64,000 nucleotides of DNA, taken from positions 6,899,513-6,963,512 of the forward strand of contig NC_092497.1 in NCBI RefSeq assembly GCF_047495875.1, written 5' to 3'. The position numbers and the translations under genes were made by a program. Origin of the DNA: Pithys albifrons albifrons. Its lineage: Eukaryota > Chordata > Aves > Passeriformes > Thamnophilidae. The notes below the pieces were generated by a model that was given only the letters and a program-made list of their open reading frames with translations, searched no databases and had not been told where the DNA came from. Below are positions 12,181 to 22,960 of this stretch, one piece after another (the first letter of the stretch is position 1; each line of letters starts with the position of its first letter).

Positions 12181-12215
12181 TGTTGTTTGTTTGTTTGTTT
12201 GTTTGTTTGTTTTTA
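12181..12215 (+). repeat. (GTTT)n microsatellite
   Basis: About seven uninterrupted TTTG units ending in a T-run are visible. Confidence 0.9.
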
Positions 12216-15200
12216 AAGGATTATGGTGAAATTGTTGACTGGGGGAGAGGCTTTATTCAAGTTTGAAAGACAAGGAGGAAGGGTTGTTGCACTGATGAAG
12301 CATAATCACATTAATACTTTATTGCTGTATTTGTCAATATATTAGTACAATATTTTATTGTATACATTATTAATTGTTGCTGTTAAATGTTTTATGCTGG
12401 TCTGTTACTTTTTTTTTTTTTACTGTGATAAATTTTGATCTGAAAGATCTCTTTTTTCCTTTGGAACAAGAAAAAATGATAACATTACATTAAAGGCAAC
12501 TTATGAGATCTAAGTCAAACACAGTAAATAAAAAGAGGTGGCATTTTTCTGCCTCTTCTTAATCTTTCCCCTTCCCACCTGCTCTCTTTTTGTGAGTGTT
12601 CCATTATTTGCTCAGAAGCCAGAAGGTTTATGGCTGTATTGTTGGAAGCTGAGAACACTTTGCCTTTTACAGTATCTCTACAAAACATCTGTAGGTCCTA
12701 AGCAACAAGCAGGAATTGGTTCAAGAAGGAACTATAGATGAATCACTAAGTAATACTGTCTACAATATAAGTTTGACTTCCCAGGGTAGTGAAAATTAAA
12801 AAAAAAAAAAAAAAGAACTAAAAACCAACATACCAACCAAACTACTAAAAATAACATTGTAAGTTTGAACTATTGAATGGAAAGTTAGGAGAAAAAGGAA
12901 AGAAAATGGGAACAGGTTGATTCTAGTTCCAGAAGCCAGGAAAATAAAGTCAATGCTTTTGAAAACCCTCACCACACACATATACTTAATAAGAATTTCA
13001 TCCCTGCCTGCCATTTGAGCCTTTGAAAACATCCTCCTGAAATCCTTCACCTCCTTTTCATGTAGATGTGCCTTAGCAATAACAGTCATGGCAGACCTGC
13101 ACACCCTTTAATAGCAAAGGAAGGAGGGAGGGAGAATGTAAATGGCTGTGTTGAAGGGGTTATTCAGGCCAAACAGGCACTGCTTCAGAAATGGAAATAA
13201 AAAAAAACCAAGAAATCATAGAAAGGAGTTGAAATACTCAGAGAAACTCTTAAGTCACTTCATGTAGGGTCAAAAAAGGCTAGGCTAGGACTGTTTCTGG
13301 TTTTCTCAGTGTTTTGTTAGACCACAGTGTTTTTCTAAGACCACAAAACCACCACCCTGTGCTGGTAATCTGCTTGCTGCCTAAGCATCCTGTTTTTAAG
13401 GGGGCTTGAGAAAAGATCCCCAAGGGACACCTCCTGAGACATCCATATCTTCTGTCATCATTACTGTAAGATGACTGCCTGGGATCTGAACAAAATTCTG
13501 CTTGAATAGGTACTGAATGAATGTTTAATGAATTTCAAAAGACAACAGACTTTAAATATATTTTCTCATCCTATAGAAGTTATTATTCTGTCAGAAAAGA
13601 AACCCACTGCACCTATTTCTCTTAGGCTGTTTCTTAATCTAATGAAGAATTTGAGGTCAATTTATTTAGAATTTTCCTGCAGTCATGTGTGGACCATGGA
13701 CACTCTTGAAGATATGTTGATAATTAGTCCTAAAGCAAAAGATTGAATTTTTTCCTTTTTCATATAGCAACTGTCCCATCTCATCAATCCACAACAGAAC
13801 TTACCCCCACCTTTTTTTTCTTTTTTTTTTCCTATAAGGCCAAAGTTTTTCCTCAAATCTCAATGGAATACTGTTTATGAGTGTGATTGTTAATTGCAAT
13901 CATGCTACTAGATTGAACTGAGCTCTTGGTCATCCTTGACTGATCCTTCCTTCATCATCCAGAAAATCCCTTTTTTATCTTCCATCATAATTATAATATG
14001 GCAACCTTATTTAATTTAGTTCCTTTCCACAATTAACTACTAATTATTGAATTGTTTCTGAATTCAATCTTTACCAGAGCTCCATGCCCATATGTATATT
14101 ATTATATTTTTAACAGATTGACTGTAAAGTGAACAGTGTTTGGATTTTTTCAGATTTTTTTATGGAAAAAAAATAAGTTATATGGTTTGGGTTTTTATTT
14201 TTTGTAAACGCCTAGATTTACATATATGTGTATAGCTATTATATGCATGTATACAAGTGTGTGTGTAGTCACATATGCAAACAAAAAAAATACTTTGCTT
14301 GGTGATTATTGTTTCATGTTCTTTGTTTTTTTTAATTGTTGTTTTGTTTGTTTAGCTTTGTTTCTGTGAGTTTTTTATAATCCTTAATATCTTGGGGGGC
14401 TGGAAGGCTGGGTACTGGTTTTTCCTCTCAAGGGAGACTAAAATTTCCACATTAGACTTTAACAAAAGTTGTCACATTAACAGTTGTATACAACATACAG
14501 ATTCTAAAATTATGCCAATATTATTCTTTGACAGTTGGATATGCAAAGGAAAAAGCTTCATTTTCAAGACTGTAATAAGAGAGAGAGGTTAGGGCTGTCA
14601 CTTCGTAGATGCACACAGTGATACCTGCTCTGCTCTGGAATAGTCAGTCCAGAAACAGGAAGAGAAATAAAATCACACCAAACTGCTCTAGGGCACTTCT
14701 ACATGTAAGGAATGATGGCTGCCACCTCTACATCTGCATCTGATAAGGTTTATCAGTAACCTCACATTTGCATTTCACTGTGTGACTAGAGAGAGGAGGG
14801 TCATACTCCAATTGTCTCTGATTCCTGGAGTAGACATAATGCTTGGCTTCCTAAGCGAGAGACAGGACACAAAACTGCAATTATCAGTGACTCACCTTTC
14901 TTTGGCACCAGCAACAGAGGCTTGTAATTTTGAGGCTGGACATTCTGAGCTCTGTTTCTGGTGAGATATTAATGGCTGAGGATATAACAATGTGTATTGG
15001 CAGCTGCAGCATCACTGAAGATCATCAGTTAGTTAATCACAGTGTATGCACTGTAACAATTCCATCCTATTAGCAGAATGTTGGGGGGTTTTGGTGGGTT
15101 TTTGGTTGTTGGTTTTGTTTTTTGTTTTTTGTTTGTGTTTTTTTTTTTGCTAGAAGATTTAGAGTTACTAAATGACATTTAGTCCCGCATGTCAAGTGCT

Positions 15201-15282
15201 GTATTTTCCCAAACCAATAAGCAATCCTTCCCCAAAAAGCTCAGATCCTGATCCACAGAGGTAATTCAACTCTTTCTAGTTC
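12216..15282. other. AT-rich noncoding DNA
   Basis: No gene or recognisable transposon was found. The region contains T-runs (near 12,411-12,421 and 13,811-13,830), an A-run near 12,799-12,814 and a G/T-rich tract at 15,083-15,150. The minus-strand frame at 12,796-13,104 is mostly low-complexity codons and is not credible. Confidence 0.55.
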
Positions 15283-15303
15283 ATCAAGATAAATTATCTT
15301 GAT
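15283..15303. promoter_or_regulatory. Perfect palindrome with back-to-back GATA motifs
   Basis: Ten-base arms ATCAAGATAA and TTATCTTGAT flank a single A. Each arm contains AGATAA (the GATA-factor core) in opposite orientation. This is a sequence match only; function is inferred and chance in AT-rich DNA is possible. Confidence 0.3.
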
Positions 15304-15374
15304 TTACCTTCATGAATCTGGGCCTCAGAGTTGAAAGAAACAAAGCATAACAGGAGAAAAAGTGTGACTGTCCC

Positions 15375-15477
15375 CATGTTGCACAAAAGCTCAGAGAAAT
15401 GGATTTGCCCAAGGTCATGTAGGGCACAACAGGAACCAAATTCAGGTCTCTGAGTCCCAATCTAACATATTAACTAC
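15375..15477 (+). mobile_element. MIR/CORE-SINE-like relic
   Basis: The order AGCTCAGAGAAATGG, TTTGCCCAAGGTCA (15,404-15,416 region), then CCAAATTCAGGTCTCTGAGTCCC and TTAACTAC follows the core and 3' part of amniote MIR-type SINEs, where a CTCAGAG block precedes TTGCCCAAGGTCAC and a GGTCTGTCTGACTCC-like block. Such copies are ancient in amniotes and rare in birds. The tRNA-related 5' head is not visible, so this is a partial copy. Alignment to the MIR family would confirm it. Confidence 0.6.
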
Positions 15478-17235
15478 AGATTCTGCTTTCTTCCCCTCTG
15501 TGCTTTTATACTTTCATGCATGGTACAGAAAAGACCAAGTGCCATGTATTATCGAACCAATCTCTTCTTTTTTTAAGTTCCTGACTTTCAGTTGCAAAGG
15601 GGCTTAGCAGGAAATTAATCAAGGATAAAAAGGAAAAAAAAATAAAAAGAAAAAAAAGAAATTAAAGGAATCTATAAATGTATTTCCAGCAATTTGCAAG
15701 TGGAAAGTTAGATCAATACAATATGAATTAGAAAATACAATAAGAAAACAAACAAAAAAAGAACCTTTAAGTTAAAGAATGTCATACTTACATTCTCACT
15801 GTGTTAAACCCATTAGAAAAATCCTCCTCATCTGTATTATTTCCCTGCTCTTATCACTTTAAAGGCAAACCTCATAATTCCCACTTTTTTACATGTGCTC
15901 TACATTCAAACCAATTTCAATAAGGTTTTTTGGGTTGTATCATGCCCTTGTAAGCTCCCTAACCTTTGAAAGCTGTTCTGAAATTTGTTTTCTCATATCT
16001 ACTTTTTTATTATTATTATTATTTAAGGATCATAAAGTGTAAGTCAGGTTGCTGCATTTTCAGAGACAGATGAAGCAAAGTGCTCCACTGGGAGTATTCA
16101 ACCCCAGTGCCTTGCTGTATTACGGCATATGGAGTTGCGTCTCCAGGCGCTGACATTAGCAGTCCTGCTTCAGGTAACTCATTTAGCTTTGGTGTCATTT
16201 TACAATAAATATACCATCCACCGACACAAATTAGACAGCTATTGAGATTAATTTTGAGGCACTATCGGCAACATCTTAAATCAAAAATCATTCTTTATTA
16301 GCATGCTTGGCTGTACAGTGTTCTCTTTTCCCCTTCCCCCCTCCCTTCCCTGCCACAAGAATAAATGAGCCCCCATGGTTGACACAGTGCATCAAGTGTT
16401 TTATAATAGTCTAATTGTAGCTAATGGTTTGTGCAGCTAATTAAGGCCCTATGAATTACAGTAATCAGTCAGCCTCATCTTCTAAACCAGATAGTTCTAT
16501 TCAAGCGTCCCTTTAGGAAAAAACAAAGAAAAAATAGCCAAAAAAAAAAAAGAAAAATAAAAAAGAGAGAGCATCAGAAGAAAGGGGAAAAAATCTGAAA
16601 AGAAAAAGAAAGAAATGAAAAGAGAAAAGAGAGAATAAAGATGTGGTATGCTCATTATAGTGCAAATAATGTAACTTTTTCTTCCATTTTTTGGTAGTTA
16701 TTAGACAAATGCTTATGTAAAACATTTATTTCAAGACCTGGCGTTATTGTTTGCAATAACAGAAGAAGGAATTATGGTTTTCTATTTCTGATGTAGGATA
16801 TGTATTGCAATTATGCTACCTTATCAAACAAGAATATCATCACTGGGGCAAAAGGCTGTGGCTGTGGCTGAATTGTGACTTTGATCATATCACCATTTAA
16901 GATAAAAGGTTTAATATAGGAAAGACATATGTAAGCACTAGTTGCGCTGTAACCAAGTGCTGTGGGTGAAACTGGAGGCTGTAAATGCAGAGTATGTCAT
17001 TAAATCATAGAGAAGGAATTTTTGTGAGAGATGGAGAGTGGTTACTTTGAGGAAATGTCCATACTATCTAGGAGATTTACTGTGCCAGCTCTTCCAAACT
17101 GTTTTGGAAGAGGTAAGCAGCTAACCACGCCACAAACAGTCCTTCACTGCTCTCTCCTACACTCTAATAGCTTAATGTCTTTTTTATATGTTGTCTTAGG
17201 TCTTGCCCTTCATAAATACATGTAGATAATCATAA
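15478..17235. other. Noncoding DNA with purine tracts
   Basis: Apart from the candidate element at 16.0-16.5 kb, the region has A/G-rich low-complexity tracts (15,630-15,665; 16,518-16,640) that generate spurious minus-strand frames. No gene was identified. Confidence 0.5.
16040..16500. promoter_or_regulatory. Candidate conserved noncoding element
   Basis: The block has higher complexity than its surroundings and a dense set of homeodomain-type cores: CTAATTG, GCTAATGG, GCTAATTAAGG, GAATTACAGTAATCAG between 16,411 and 16,470. No open frame or repeat family explains it. It resembles vertebrate developmental enhancers in texture only; conservation cannot be assessed from one genome. Confidence 0.3.
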
Positions 17236-17690
17236 CTTCAGGTACACCAAGATGATTAGAGGGGTGGAGGACATGACCCACAAGGAAAGGCTGACAGAAT
17301 TGGGATTGTTCAGCCTGGAAAAGAGAAGGCCTGAGGGCAAACTAATTGTGGCTTCAGTACCTGAAGGGACCCTGCAAGAAAGATGGAAAGGGACTTTTTG
17401 CAAGAGGTTGTAGTGACAGGACAAGGGGAAATGACTTCACACTGGAAGAGAGTAGGTTTAGACTAGATAAAGGAAAAAAAATTCTCCCATGTGAGGGTGG
17501 TGAGGCACTGGCACATGTTGCCCAGAGAAGCTGTGGCTCCCCCATCCCTCGAAGTGTTCAGTGGATGGGACTTTGAACAAGTTGGTCTAGTGGAAGGTGT
17601 TCCTGGACATGGCAAGGAGGTTGGAACGAGATGATCTTTAATGTCCCTTGCGTCCCAGGCCAATCTATGATTCAAGGATTCTATGAATAC
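17236..17690 (+). mobile_element. CR1 3' fragment, degenerate
   Basis: The plus strand follows the last part of CR1 ORF2 and the 3' tail: a TCAGCCTGGAAAAGAGAAGGC block (FSLEKRR), a GACAAGGGGAAATGACTTC block, a GTGAGGCACTGGCACATG block, and an ending with AATCTATGATTCAAGGATTCTATGAA. The 5' part is missing, as is usual for truncated LINE insertions. No open frame survives. The wording differs from copies A-C, so it is an older subfamily. Confidence 0.88.
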
Positions 17691-17861
17691 TATTGCTGAT
17701 TGCAAATTTAAACTGATACTATCATTTGTCACTCTACCACTTGTTTGAGAACTTCTGAAAGTCTTGATCTTATGATATCAGGATTCATGGTTATGAGAAA
17801 CTGGGAACTTGATGAAAAAAATAATTTATTTTATTGTTGGAGAAAATCCAACCAATAATAA

Positions 17862-18017
17862 AAATAATTAAAAAACCCCACACAAACAAATGAAGCAAAC
17901 AAACAAAAGAACAAAAAACCCCACAAAACACAAAAAACTCCAATAACAATAACAAAAAATGGACACAAACCCTTCAAACCCTTCAAACAAACAAACAAAC
18001 AAACAAACAAACAAACC
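17862..18017. repeat. A/C-rich simple repeat ending in (CAAA)n
   Basis: Alternating AAAAACCCC and CAAA units end in about eight pure AAAC units at 17,984-18,017. The minus-strand frame over it is a low-complexity artefact. Confidence 0.85.
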
Positions 18018-21000
18018 ATTTTTCTGGTTGAATTTCTTTTCTAATTTAATGAGGGTTGGGGTTTTTTTCTTTCCTCCCGCTTCCTATGTGGGATTTTCTT
18101 CATTGTAGAATCACTTTTTGAAAACTTCCAGTGCCAGAGAACTTCAGGTCTGAACCAGTGGTAATACAACTACTAAATGGAATGTATATGTTGAAGTGCT
18201 TTGCTGAATCAGGATCCGATGAAAGTCCATTTATATCAACCCATTTAAATCAACCCATTTAAATAAATTCTGGCCTGACACCCCTCTATTCACTGCTATT
18301 TTTGAGTTACAATTTTCATTTATAGACTGGACTGAGTATTGCTGTTATGATAAACAGAACAGAAAGAAGGATGAAAGATTATTAAATATAGTTAATTTTT
18401 GATCTGTTTAATTGGAACAGATCATTTACCTCCAGAACTGAAAACCTACTATACTACCTGGAATTGAACTGAAATCTGAGCTTAGGCAAACTTAGGCAAA
18501 CTTTACACATTTTCTTTTAATGTATCTTGCTTTTACTTATTCCATTAGCTCTTTTAGATCTAGTCCTATACTCATGTTTTCCCTTTTCTTTATATTTTTC
18601 GCTGCCACTTTCCTCAGTGCAAGATAAATATGGTTTCAGATACAAAATATGCTATTTATGCTTAGCTCATGATTTTCATTCACTGTATACTTGCTTCTTG
18701 CATAAACATCTATAACAAAATGGGGAAGAAAAATCAGATCAAAAGAATGCCTGACACAATAAAGTTAAGGGTGGGGTCACGCTGAAGCTTATGCTCTATA
18801 GAATCAGAATCGAAATTTAGAGGTATTTGAAATTCAGATACAGCTGAAATCCCCTAAGTGGTTGTGGCTCCTTCCGTAAACTGTATTCAAAGTGAAATTA
18901 CCTCCTTTTTCCTGGCTTGACTATTAAGCTATCGTCTCACCATGGTCACTGTAATATTTTCTAAAATTAGTGGATTTATTAGTGATTCCTAAGTTTGTGT
19001 GGCTGGTTCTAGCTGAAGGTGCAATATTGCCTTTATTCTCAATTTTCTCTGTATCCCTATGGCTCCTAACAAAAGCAATAGCCCTATCTCTGTCCCAGAT
19101 TTAGATAGGCTACACATGGTGTAATAATACTCTGTTCACAGGTACTATTTCTTAATAATACCATAATTAAAATAAAGTAATTAAGAAGATATCTAAACAA
19201 GCATTGAGATATATTAACAGGGAAGATTTCTTGCACAAGAAACCTGTCTTCTAAATGAACTCTCAGATAAATATGGACAAGGAAATAAAATAACAAAAGG
19301 TGCTGTGATTTACTAAGGGCCATAGAGCAGGTTATAGTAGAGCCATAAATACAATCCAGACTTCCTAATTCCCATTCCAGAGTTCTGCCATTTACATCTA
19401 AAGTGTATCACACTATAAACTGATTGCACAGTACTGTGTTTTTCTCAAATAGTAATGAAAATGTGCAATCCATGCTTACCATTATTATTACTGTATGCTG
19501 TAAAATAAATAAACAAATGACTACTATATTCCGAGCAGTGATCCAGCTTACAGATGATGGTTCTGGTACAGCTGCCTGAATGTATGCATCTGATAATTTT
19601 AAAATATTCTATTCACAAAGGAACTTTTCACCTCTGGGCAATTATGGAGTTAAATGTCAGATGACTGATGCAGTGTAGACAGTTGCAAGAAGGCTTTTGT
19701 CTATACAAACTGACATCAAATGTCATTGGAAAAAAAGAAACTCATAGTGAATTTGTTGAGGAGACCTATGAATTTATTTGACTCCAGTGACTAAATCTAC
19801 AACTGGTAAGGGGATTGCTTAGGTTAACATGGCACAGCACATGAATTATCTTGGAACAGCAATATGGAGCTTTGATAGAAAGATCTTTTTGCTACTTTCC
19901 TCTGAGATGTAGTCTGTATTTCTGACTAAAAAAAAATAAACAACCACCAAGAGAGACATGTACTCTCATCTTTGATATTTTCTCTTTTATGACCACATTC
20001 AAAATTAACTAAAGAATGAACAAGACAACAAAGACCAGAGAAAGTGAGGATCATTTTAGCCTCACTGTTAGAAGGAAGTTTCTTTTCACAGAACTTTTCA
20101 TTCACAACACTAAAAAATGTATTTACTTTATCACATCCAGGTAAGAAGGAATTTTTAAAGAGCACAGAATAGATAGTCAAACTTTATGTTTATAAATATT
20201 AATATTTTTAATTTCTACTCACATCCCCAATATTATGAATTGTATTGATACAGGTGAAATAGGAAGAAGAGGAAAGAAGTTATCTATAATTTAAAAAGTG
20301 ATTATTGAGTGGACACAAGAAAGCTATTGGTTTGCACCTTTTCTAGAGTACCCTGTCTGTGCTTTATTGCTCAAAAATCTTCAAAAATTTGAGATGCTTC
20401 ATAAAACCAGCTTTTAGTGAGCTCTTTTCCACACTTACAGAAACTTCTATGATACAATCCAGCACTAGAGAGGATATGTAATGGCCAAGGTTCAAAACAT
20501 GGGAAAAAAATAAGATTCAAGGAAGTAATTTAACAGGTATCATTTTGGGAATATCTTCTCTTAAGGCACTTCTTAAGAGCATGGACACCCAATTTATTAT
20601 TGTGTATTCTGTTTCCGAATTTATTCAAACAAGAAATCTGTACAGCTACTCAGAACACAGAGATTACAATTTTTTTTTCAAATCTCAATTTGTAAATATG
20701 TGAATAAAAAATGTCATATAAAAATTTGCTATTATTCATAGAAAGTATTTAATTTTATTTTTTATTTTATTTTTTATAATATTTTATTTCATCGGTATCA
20801 TTGCACTATCTCAATTTCTTAGTCAAACATTTTTGCTCAAATATCAATTCTGAAACTAATTCCCCCCCTTTCATTTAGTCTACCTTTCAGCTCAGTCTGA
20901 TTTATCAGAACTAACCTTACACTTGTAACTAAGACTCCCACTTAACGGAATTTTAACATGATAAAAAAAAAATAGTATTATCTATCCTAAACAGCTCATG

Positions 21001-21202
21001 GCTACAGGCATTTCTAAAGACTGATTGTACTAAAGTGCCATGAATATTTACATGTTTTGTCCATTTATGGTGAGATCAGAAAATGCTGACATTTAAATTC
21101 AAAATCCTTCCTCATAGGAACAATTCAACATGTTCTAACATCTTTACTATTCCATCACAAAGTAATGCAGACTCAAGGACTTTAAAAATCAAATTAACTG
21201 TC
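18018..21202. other. AT-rich noncoding DNA
   Basis: No gene, transposon or structured repeat was recognised. A short direct repeat (CATTTAAATCAACC-like, near 18,232-18,262) and TTTTATTT-rich sequence near 20,750-20,790 are the only visible structures. Confidence 0.55.
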
Positions 21203-22960
21203 AGAATCATACAAAAAAATAAGCTTGAAGTAACATTTGAAGATTATCTAATCACCCAATGAACACAGAAAGACCTGCAAATCCCAATCAAGCTGCTCAG
21301 TTTTTCTTTCAGACAAGTTTTGAAGATGTCTAAGGATGAAGACTTTTCTCATCTCTCTTAGTAACCTGTTTCAATGTTTAACAATTTTTATCCTGATGTT
21401 TATTGTTCCCTTATATTCAGTGAAAAATTCCCTTGCTGTATTTTGGGAACATGGCTTCCTGTCCTTTCTGTATATATCTCTGACAGAATTCAAGTTCTAT
21501 CATCTCTATCATGGTTGTAGGTGTAGCCTGGAAGAATACTTCCCTTTGCCCTTCTGTTTTACAGATTAAAGTATATGCAATATACTGTAGCCTTCTGTTT
21601 TGGTCATCCTCTCCCGAACTCACCTTCAGAGGAAGTTAAGGAACATCTTTCACTGCACTGGTTGGTGTGATGTACTCCCCAGGAGGAAGTAACGGCATGA
21701 GCATTCCCACTTTGGACCCAATCCCGAGTCCTATAGTTTAAAGCCCATCTCACCAAACTGGACTCTCACTACTGACTACCAGTCTTCAACTCCCACAATT
21801 CTTCCAATTTTTCAACCACTTTGTAATCAAGCCATTCAATCCATACTTCTGAAATTCCATTAGAAGGAAAGTCTTTCTATGAGAAACTTTGGGAAACAAT
21901 TCCATAAACCTTACTATAAGGTAAGTTGCATTCACTTCTCTCCTCTTGACTAGTCATTTCATCATAAAAAGCAATTAAGTTGGTCAAGCATGATTTGCAC
22001 ATCATAGATGTGTGTTACCTATTCCCTTGTCCTTCAAATGAATGTCTATAGCTTCTGTGATGGTTTTTCTCCATAATTTTCCCTGCGGTGATGAAGTTGT
22101 AGTTCCTTGAATTATCTTTCTTATCCTTTTCAAAGATAATATCACATTTGCCTATTCACATGCATAGCCATAATCTTTCAAATTTGCTAGAGAGCAGCTT
22201 TACAATGATATAACAGGTCCCCTCAGCACCTTTGAATGGGTCCAGTCAGAACTCAAGGACTTTTATGTAGCCCATTTGTTTAAACTGTTTCTTTCTCAGT
22301 TCTACTTTTCTATTACTCTCTCTTAAACATTACTAATAGGCATTGAAATCTGGGATTAGTCTTTGTCAACAGAAACTGAGGCAAGCATTGAGTACCTAAG
22401 ATTTTCCCATAGTCTGCAGCACAAGGACTCCTGTCCCTTCAGCAGCAAGCCCATGTTTTCCTAGCTCTTCCTCTTGCTGAAAGTATTCCTTTCTCTGACT
22501 GACATTGGCCTTGACATTGCTCACCATTTTAACTCCAGCTGGGATATGGTTTTCTTAATTCAATCCTTGGATGCCTGGACATCGTTTCTGTCTTATTACT
22601 CATAGTTCCACATCCAGCTAACCTGGCCTTTGGCCATGTCTACCTGTTTTGTGTAGATCAAGATGGATCATTCTGGTGCTTTGAAGAGGTTGGCCTTGAA
22701 GATTTTGTCTTCCAGGGCAGACTTCAAGCTTTAACACATAAGAATTGTCTAAATCTACTCTCCTGAAACACAGGGTCTTTACATTGGTAATATCTTCTTA
22801 TTTTTTTCCTTCAGTGGTAACTCATGGTCACCACAGCAGAGGATACAGCTCTCATATTCCTGTCCAGTTCTGGCTTATGCGAGTAATAAATCCAGCATAA
22901 GATCCCTCTAAGATGGAACGTTCACCATCTGCAACAAAAAATAATTAGAGCAGCCTAGCT
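21203..22960 (-). mobile_element. Ancient CR1 spanning endonuclease to 3' end
   Basis: The plus strand opens with a decayed CR1 terminus (GAATCATACAAAAAAATAAG, then GAAGATTATCTAATCACCCAA) and continues in the antisense order of CR1. A 3' tail segment (21,320-21,460) comes first, then a reverse transcriptase remnant near 21,970-22,020 (AGCAATTAAGTTGGTCAAGC). Endonuclease remnants follow near 22,745-22,920 (CTACTCTCCTGAAACACAGGGTC, TAACTCATGGTCACCACAGCAG, AATCCAGCATAAGATCCC). No open frames remain. Divergence from copies A-C is great, indicating an old insertion. Limits are approximate. Confidence 0.7.

Noticed and set aside
17984..18017. Possible CRISPR-like or satellite array
   Set aside because: It is a simple (CAAA)n microsatellite with no spacer structure; CRISPR arrays are not expected in this type of genome.
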